Of a stretch of 11,420 bases of DNA, positions 7,001-11,420 are shown piece after piece. Every line of letters begins with the position of its first letter. Position 1 is the first letter of the stretch. The notes below the pieces were generated by a model that saw only the letters and a program-made list of their open reading frames with translations, ran no database searches and was not told the origin of the DNA. The translations under genes and the position numbers were made by a program. The stretch comes from Oligoflexus sp. Its GTDB lineage: Bacteria; Bdellovibrionota_B; Oligoflexia; Oligoflexales; Oligoflexaceae. The stretch lies in the NCBI GenBank assembly GCA_030151925.1, contig JASLCY010000421.1, positions 1 through 11,420 of the forward strand. Reading direction: 5' to 3'.

Positions 7001-7927
7001 TTAGTGAGTGGCTTTGCCGGCGACGAAGTTCTCGAACTTCTTCGCCGTTTCATCGTATTGAGCGGCTTTCAGAGGAACATAACCGACTTCTTTGGCGAAC
7101 TTGCCGGCGTTCTTGATCATGAAATCAGCAAACGCTTTGACTTCGGGACGCTGGGCCGATTTCTTCTGAACGTAGATCATGAGGGGACGCGAGAGGGTGT
7201 AAGTGCCCTTTTCGATCGTCTCGGCGCTCGGCGCGAGAGCGACGTTGTCCTTGCCCGCGACCGGGATGTTGCGCAGCGATTTTTGGTTTTCGTAGAAGTA
7301 AGCGTAACCGACGTAACCAAGAGCGTTCTTGTCTTTCGCCACGCCGTTCGCGATCACGTTATGGTCTTCGCTCGCGACGTAGTCGGTACGGGTTGCGCGG
7401 GCTGTGCCGTTGACGTGCTCGGTGAAGAATTCGAAAGTACCGGAATCCGAACCCAAACCGTAGAGTTTGATCGGCTCAGCCGGCCAGCTGGCGTCGACGT
7501 CCTTCCAGGTCTTGACTTTGGAATTCGGCTCCCAGATCGTCTTGAGCTGAGCGAGGGTCAGCGTCTTCACCCAGGTATTCTTAGGGTTCACGATGACAGC
7601 GATGCCGTCGTTCGCGATGGGGAGCTCGACGATCTCGATCTTGTTCTCAGCCGCTTTCTTCACTTCTTCGTCTTTGATCTTGCGCGATGCGTTCGAGATG
7701 TCGATCTCGCCCGTCGTGATCTTCTTGAATCCGCCGCCCGAACCGGACATGCCGACGGTTACGCGGACGTTCGGATATTCTTTCTTGAAATCCTCGGCCG
7801 CCGCTTCGGCGATAGGGAATACCGTGCTCGAGCCGTCGAGCTTCACTTCGCCCTTGAGGGCTTTATCCGCGCCGAACGCATGAGTTGCGAGACCCGCGAA
7901 CAAAACACCTAACATTAACTTTTTCAT
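7001..7927 (-). CDS. pstS: Periplasmic phosphate-binding protein PstS
   Basis: This 308-residue protein binds inorganic phosphate in the periplasm and delivers it to PstCA. The start at 7927 gives a clean Sec signal (MKKLMLGVLFAGLATHAFG/ADK) and has AGGGAG seven bases upstream. An in-frame ATG at 7972 would add 15 residues that spoil the signal and include half of a leader hairpin, so it is rejected. Phosphate-site segments of the PstS/SphX type are visible: LDGSSTVFPI (with SST), GMSGSGGGFKK, DISNASRKI, and LGSDSGTFEFF. The long form with SGSGGGF resembles the PBP-like_2 branch rather than classical E. coli PstS. It is first in the pst operon and is the gene most likely to be under PhoB control. 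Confidence 0.96.
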   Translation of the reverse strand: MKKLMLGVLFAGLATHAFGADKALKGEVKLDGSSTVFPIAEAAAEDFKKEYPNVRVTVGMSGSGGGFKKITTGEIDISNASRKIKDEEVKKAAENKIEIVELPIANDGIAVIVNPKNTWVKTLTLAQLKTIWEPNSKVKTWKDVDASWPAEPIKLYGLGSDSGTFEFFTEHVNGTARATRTDYVASEDHNVIANGVAKDKNALGYVGYAYFYENQKSLRNIPVAGKDNVALAPSAETIEKGTYTLSRPLMIYVQKKSAQRPEVKAFADFMIKNAGKFAKEVGYVPLKAAQYDETAKKFENFVAGKATH

Positions 7928-7948
7928 GCACTCACTCCCTTGATGGTG

Positions 7949-7979
7949 AGGTCTATGCGGAAAACAATGCAATAGACCT
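7949..7979 (-). promoter_or_regulatory. Leader hairpin before the pstS ribosome site
   Basis: Perfect eight-base arms AGGTCTAT (minus 7979-7972) and ATAGACCT (7956-7949) enclose 15 bases. Two further G-C pairs close if one T is bulged, leaving a ten-base loop. The hairpin ends nine bases before AGGGAG (7940-7935). This placement suits an mRNA structure affecting pstS translation or stability, or a dyad operator downstream of the promoter. The structure is seen directly; its role is inferred. Confidence 0.5.
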
Positions 7980-8013
7980 ATTCAGAATGCGACTACAGCC
8001 TTTGTGTTAAGCG

Positions 8014-8045
8014 AAAATAAAATCCCGGTGAAACGTCAGTGACCT
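8014..8045 (-). promoter_or_regulatory. Candidate Pho box and -10 for pstS
   Basis: On the minus strand AGGTCAC-TGAC-GTTTCAC (8045-8028) gives two seven-base half sites repeating every 11 bases. Each matches five of seven positions of the enteric PhoB half site CTGTCAC. A TATTTT hexamer (8019-8014) begins nine bases further on, where a -10 could sit. Position upstream of pstS fits PhoB control. The match is partial, and the PhoB consensus in this lineage is unknown to me. Confidence 0.33.
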
Positions 8046-8144
8046 TCGATTTAGTCTCATTCGCTTTGACATAGAATACGAAAAAAAGTTGAGTCAGATG
8101 GCTAGGTTTTATACCTGGTGCGGCAGAGGTGGGAAAGCGTTTTT

Positions 8145-9569
8145 TCAAGCCTGCGGGAGACGCACTGTAAACTTAGAACCGCGATTCACTTCGCTGTCCA
8201 CGGTAATCGTGCCGTGAATCTGCATCACAAGATGCTTCACTATGGCGAGTCCAAGGCCGGTGCCGCCTTCGTTGCGGTTACGAGCCTCGTCAACGCGGTA
8301 GAAACGTTCGAAGATGCGCGACTGATCGGCCTTGGGAATGCCGATTCCCGTGTCGCTCACCGTCAATTCGCAGAATTTGCCGTCCGACCTCACGTTCAGT
8401 TCGATCTCGCCCTTCATCGGCGTGTAACTCACCGCATTCTGGAGGAGGTTATCGAGAATATGAGACATAGCTTTTCGGTCGCCCTTCACGAGCACTTTGT
8501 CATGTGGAATCTGGCTGGAGAAGGCGATGGCCTTGTCGACCATCTTGATCTGGTGACGATTGACGGCTTCCTGGATGATGGGGCACCAGTCCACGGTCGA
8601 CAGCTCGAGGAGGTCCTGGTTCGCCTCGATGTGAGCGAGGTTCATCAAATCCTTCACGAGGCTGATCATGCGTTCGACGTTGTTGTTGATGATGCGGATG
8701 AAGCGGCGGCTCGTCTCCTGGTCGTCGAGCGCCCCTTCGAGCAGCGTCTCGGCGTAACCCTTGATCGAGGTCAGCGGGGTCTTGAGCTCGTGCGAGATGT
8801 TGCTGGAGAACTCGCGGCGCGCCTTCTCCATCTGCTCGCGTTTCGAGATGTTCGCCTGCACGGCGTCGGCGAGGCTGTTGATCGAACCGCCCAGGTTGCC
8901 GAGCTCGTTGGCGGGCAGCCGGCGGATGCGCGCCCCGTAGTTGCCGCGGGCGATCGCTTCCGCGACCTTCGTCATCTCCGAGACGGGCTCGGTGATGCGG
9001 CGGACGAGGACGAGCGCGAGGAGCAGCGAGAGCAGCATGCCGAACGCGGAGCCGATCGCGAGGGCGAAGAAGATGCCCTTCATCCGCTCCTGGAGGTTCT
9101 GCATCGGCTCGCCGACCCGCAGGTAGAGGTTGCCCTTCGGGGTCACGAGCTTCTTCGCGCTGTAGAGGGTCTCTTTCTTCGAGCTGTTCGAGATGCGTTT
9201 GTCGGAGCCGGTCTCCTTGAACTTCGCCTGGAGGACTTCGGGCCGCGGCTTGTAGCTGTCCTTGGCGAGGATCTCGTCGAGGTCGGATTCGAGGAGGATG
9301 TTCTCGTTATCGTCGAGGACGCTGAGGCGGGTCTTGGCCTCGCGCGCGATCCCGATGATCTTCTTGATGTTCTCGGGCTCCCGCCAGGTCTCGCCGTCCT
9401 CGAAGTAGGGGGCGAAGATCACGAGTTTTTCCTTCAGGCTGTCGCTCGTGGTCGTCTCGATGAACTGCTGGGCATGGATGATCAGCAGATAGGAGACGAC
9501 GAAGGTGGTGAAGAAGATGATCACCATGAAGGACAGGAAGTTCTTCCAGAAAAACTTCGAGCGTATCAT
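8145..9569 (-). CDS. phoR: Phosphate sensor histidine kinase PhoR
   Basis: This 474-residue membrane kinase should phosphorylate PhoB under phosphate limitation. It has TM1 at about 13-32, an extracytoplasmic domain of about 130 residues (33-163), TM2 at 165-189, HAMP at about 190-242, and dimerisation with phosphoacceptor His260 in NISHELKTPLTSIKGY. The ATPase part has the N-box ILDNLLQNAV (371-380), DTGIGI (406-411) and GGTGLGLAI (435-443). The outer domain (RLSVLDDNENILLESD...YKPRPEV) resembles the PAS-like sensor of PhoR/WalK kinases. There is no cytoplasmic PAS between HAMP and the His domain, unlike enteric PhoR, which in turn lacks a large outer domain. The ATG overlaps the phoB stop as ATGA. 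The PhoR name rests on adjacency to phoB and pst as much as on sequence. Confidence 0.88.
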   Translation of the reverse strand: MIRSKFFWKNFLSFMVIIFFTTFVVSYLLIIHAQQFIETTTSDSLKEKLVIFAPYFEDGETWREPENIKKIIGIAREAKTRLSVLDDNENILLESDLDEILAKDSYKPRPEVLQAKFKETGSDKRISNSSKKETLYSAKKLVTPKGNLYLRVGEPMQNLQERMKGIFFALAIGSAFGMLLSLLLALVLVRRITEPVSEMTKVAEAIARGNYGARIRRLPANELGNLGGSINSLADAVQANISKREQMEKARREFSSNISHELKTPLTSIKGYAETLLEGALDDQETSRRFIRIINNNVERMISLVKDLMNLAHIEANQDLLELSTVDWCPIIQEAVNRHQIKMVDKAIAFSSQIPHDKVLVKGDRKAMSHILDNLLQNAVSYTPMKGEIELNVRSDGKFCELTVSDTGIGIPKADQSRIFERFYRVDEARNRNEGGTGLGLAIVKHLVMQIHGTITVDSEVNRGSKFTVRLPQA

Positions 9570-10264
9570 GCATGGAGCTCGCGGAACTTATATCCGAGGC
9601 CGCGCACGGTTTCGATCAGGTCGCGCGAATCGCCGAGCTTCTTGCGGATCGAGCGGACGTGGACGTCGATGTTGCGGTCGATCAGCACGCCTTCGCCGCC
9701 GGTCACGGCGTCGAGCAGGCGGTCGCGCGAGAGCACGATGCCGGGGCGCGAGACCAGGGCATCGAAGAGGCGGAATTCCGCGAGGGTCATGGGCACCTGC
9801 GTGCCGCCGACCTTGATGTGGAAACGCGAGCGGTCGATCTCGACGTCGCCCTGGCGAAGCACGTCCTCCTCGGCCTTCTCTTCGACCGCCGCCGGCGTGA
9901 AGGAACGCAGGCGGGTGTAGACGCGAGCGATGAGCTCCTTGAGGCCGAAGGGCTTGGTCATGTAATCGTCGGCGCCGACGCCGAGGCCGAAGACGATGTC
10001 CGTCTCCTCGGATTTCGCGGTCAGCATGATGATGGGCACGGTGCGTTTCTCGGGATGCTCACGCAGCCTCTTGCAGACTTCGATGCCGTTGAGGCGAGGC
10101 ATCATGAGGTCGAGGATGATGAGATCGACCTTCTTCGCGAGCGCGACGTCGAGGCCGTCCTGCCCGTTATCGCAAAGAGTGATCTGGAAGCCTTCACGGC
10201 TCAGGTTATAACCGATGAGTTCGCGGATATCTGGATCGTCTTCAATCACCAAAATATGCTGCAC
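9566..10264 (-). CDS. phoB: Phosphate response regulator PhoB
   Basis: This 232-residue OmpR-family regulator is expected to activate the pst operon when phosphorylated by PhoR. The receiver domain (1-120) has the acidic pair Glu8/Asp9-Asp10, phosphoacceptor Asp52 in LIILDLMMP, Thr82 in MLTAKSEE and Lys104 in TKPF. The winged-helix DNA-binding domain (about 136-232) has LAEFRLFDALVSRPG, the recognition-helix region DRNIDVHVRSIRKKLGD, and the closing RGLGYKF hairpin. The start codon is GTG at 10264, with GGAGGG about seven bases upstream. It has its own promoter downstream of lpxK and overlaps phoR by four bases. Confidence 0.93.
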   Translation of the reverse strand: MQHILVIEDDPDIRELIGYNLSREGFQITLCDNGQDGLDVALAKKVDLIILDLMMPRLNGIEVCKRLREHPEKRTVPIIMLTAKSEETDIVFGLGVGADDYMTKPFGLKELIARVYTRLRSFTPAAVEEKAEEDVLRQGDVEIDRSRFHIKVGGTQVPMTLAEFRLFDALVSRPGIVLSRDRLLDAVTGGEGVLIDRNIDVHVRSIRKKLGDSRDLIETVRGLGYKFRELHA

Positions 10265-10279
10265 GTTTCGGCCCTCCGC

Positions 10280-10308
10280 TATAGGGGAATCGCAGGTTTT
10301 ATAGGGGA
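10280..10308 (-). repeat. Twin TATAGGGGA repeats in phoB promoter
   Basis: TATAGGGGA occurs at 10280-10288 and 10300-10308 (plus-strand reading), exactly 20 bases apart, about two helical turns. On the transcribed strand each reads TCCCCTATA. The upstream copy overlaps the phoB -10; the downstream copy lies in the predicted 5' leader. Spacing and position suit paired sites for a regulator acting on phoB, including autoregulation, though the sequence does not resemble an enteric Pho box. Confidence 0.45.
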
Positions 10309-10326
10309 GAACGCGCCAAAAGGCAA
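10298..10326 (-). promoter_or_regulatory. Sigma70-type promoter of phoB-phoR
   Basis: On the minus strand TTGCCT (10326-10321) and TATAAA (10303-10298) are separated by exactly 17 bases. They match four of six and five of six positions of the -35 and -10 consensus. A start near 10291 would leave a leader of about 27 bases before the GTG. This is the best promoter-like match I found in the window. Confidence 0.6.
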
Positions 10327-10338
10327 TTAGGAATCACT

Positions 10339-11382
10339 CTATAAATTTTCGGTTAAACCCTTGAGAATTTCCGGAAAAGATTCGCCTTTCCGCCATTCTA
10401 CGGTCAGGGGGATGAGGTACACGGGGACCTGCAGTTGATCGAAATATTGCTTCTCCCGCCAATAGTCCTTTTCCGTGAGCAGCAGGCCTTCCGTATCACG
10501 CAGGAAGCCTTCGAGCTGCCGTTTGTCGAAGGGCTCGTGATCGTCTCCGAGCAGCTGGTGCTTGATCGGGAGCTGATACGCCTCCAGACCGGCGATGATG
10601 CGTTCCGGCTTGGCGATCCCGAGCGCCAGGGCCCAGCTCCTGATCTCGTTCCAGACCGGGGAGGCGGCCTTGATCGGATGGGGCGCGCCGCTGATGAAAG
10701 CTACTGCGGAGTAGGGGAGCCGCCTCGCCTCCAGCCAGCGGACGTCCTCGTCGTGAGGCAGCGTCCCGTGAGCGCGCGTGAAGATGATCCAGTCGGCTTG
10801 CTCCAGGCTGCCCTTCCGTTCGCGGAGGAGGCCGGCGGGCAGGGTGCAGCCGTTATCGAAGGGGCGCTCGGCATCGAGGAGGACGATGTCGAGGTCGCGC
10901 CTGATGCGCTGGTGCTGGAAGCCGTCGTCGAGTATCCAGTGCGTCGGCGCCGGGAAATGCTCGAGATAACGCTTCGCCGCGCTGAAGCGGTCGCGGCCGA
11001 CGATGATGGGCACGTCGCCGAGCTGGGCGGCCTGCATGCGGGCTTCGTCGGCGACGAAGGCGATGGAGTTCTGCGCGGGCAGGACGGTCCTCTCGCCGAG
11101 CAGGACGGCCGATTCCTTCGGGGAGAGGCCGCTCTTATAACCGCGCGTGAGGATCACGGGCCGCGCGCCTTGGTTCCTGAGGACCTGGCAGAGCTCGAGC
11201 GTCATCGGGCTCTTGCCGGTGCCGCCGGCCTCGATATTGCCGATGGAGATCACCTTCCCCGGCAGAGGATAGGACGTGAGGAAGCCCCTCTCGTACCAGT
11301 TGCGCCTTATCCGGGTGACGAGGCCGTAGAGGAGCGAGAGCGGCCACAGCACCACGCGAAGCCAGAGCGGGGGATAGGTCAT
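10339..11382 (-). CDS. lpxK: Tetraacyldisaccharide 4'-kinase LpxK
   Basis: This 347-residue inner-membrane-associated kinase phosphorylates the 4' position of the lipid A disaccharide precursor on the cytoplasmic face. An N-terminal hydrophobic helix (about 5-23) anchors it. The Walker A-type loop GNIEAGGTGKSP (48-59) is typical of LpxK, with Ser58 where Thr is common. Asp112-Glu113 (VADEARMQA) matches the conserved GDE acid site, DDGFQH is at 152-157, and LTEKD at 302-306 is near the usual lid/base region. Length is normal. ATG 11382 overlaps the preceding gene's TGA by four bases, with AAGGAA inside that gene as the ribosome site, so it belongs to an upstream operon. Confidence 0.95.
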   Translation of the reverse strand: MTYPPLWLRVVLWPLSLLYGLVTRIRRNWYERGFLTSYPLPGKVISIGNIEAGGTGKSPMTLELCQVLRNQGARPVILTRGYKSGLSPKESAVLLGERTVLPAQNSIAFVADEARMQAAQLGDVPIIVGRDRFSAAKRYLEHFPAPTHWILDDGFQHQRIRRDLDIVLLDAERPFDNGCTLPAGLLRERKGSLEQADWIIFTRAHGTLPHDEDVRWLEARRLPYSAVAFISGAPHPIKAASPVWNEIRSWALALGIAKPERIIAGLEAYQLPIKHQLLGDDHEPFDKRQLEGFLRDTEGLLLTEKDYWREKQYFDQLQVPVYLIPLTVEWRKGESFPEILKGLTENL

Positions 11383-11420
11383 AGGACGAGAGTTCCTTTT
11401 TCCGCCAAGCGACCGAAGGC
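11379..11420 (-). CDS. C-terminal end of an upstream gene, unidentified
   Basis: Thirteen open codons (AFGRLAEKGTLVL) run into a TGA that overlaps the lpxK ATG as ATGA. This is the same coupling seen elsewhere in the window. The 5' part lies outside. In many Gram-negatives lpxK follows msbA or the Kdo transferase gene waaA, and either is possible, but 13 residues do not identify it. Confidence 0.5.
   Translation of the reverse strand, partial: AFGRLAEKGTLVL

Noticed and set aside
6113..7912. 599-codon plus-strand open frame opposite pstC and pstS
   Set aside because: Same reasoning: low-complexity charged translation, antisense to two certain genes, no family resemblance.
8100..8145. Possible terminator after phoR
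   Set aside because: The only stem (AGGT/ACCT) is four pairs long and the T-run is 18 bases away, so it is not a convincing intrinsic terminator. The TATAAA inside it has only a weak -35.
8118..9920. 600-codon plus-strand open frame opposite phoR and phoB
   Set aside because: Antisense to a two-component pair with intact motifs; composition is that of a shadow frame.
1..11420. CRISPR arrays, insertion sequences, tRNA or rRNA genes
   Set aside because: I looked for regular repeats, transposase frames, terminal repeats and tRNA-like cloverleafs by eye and found none.

Overview
The window reads as ordinary chromosome of a Gram-negative bacterium with one unusual locus at its left edge. Every gene I can support lies on the minus strand, so transcription runs from high to low coordinates. 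Lipid A synthesis (LpxK), a periplasmic phosphate-binding protein and a lipoprotein show a two-membrane cell. The AspRS carries residues typical of the non-discriminating bacterial type, and PhoR has a large extracytoplasmic sensor. Together with moderately high GC this suggests a proteobacterium outside the enterics, perhaps of the former deltaproteobacterial or Bdellovibrionota lineages. That placement is an inference.

In transcription order the layout is as follows. (1) The last 13 codons of an unidentified gene overlap lpxK, which encodes the lipid A 4'-kinase (11382-10339). (2) phoB has its own good sigma70-type promoter and overlaps phoR by ATGA (10264-8145). (3) A 217-base gap holds a leader hairpin and a possible Pho box. 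It is followed by the tightly packed phosphate import operon pstS-pstC-pstA-pstB (7927-4393). No phoU follows. (4) After a 172-base gap with two hairpins comes a second compact unit: aspS, a TPR protein of unknown role, and ridA (4220-1087). (5) After a 270-base AT-richer gap with three inverted repeats there is a two-gene cassette. It comprises a small exported protein whose mature part looks like a phage or contractile-injection tail-tube protein (gp19 family), overlapped by the start of a lipoprotein that runs off the window (815 to before 1).

The phosphate genes form one circuit: PhoR senses and phosphorylates PhoB, PhoB should activate pstSCAB, and the Pst transporter normally signals back to PhoR. 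The main candidate for something new is the exported tail-tube-like protein plus lipoprotein. Tube proteins are normally cytoplasmic and sit among sheath and baseplate genes. This one has an N-terminal export signal and none of those neighbours in view.
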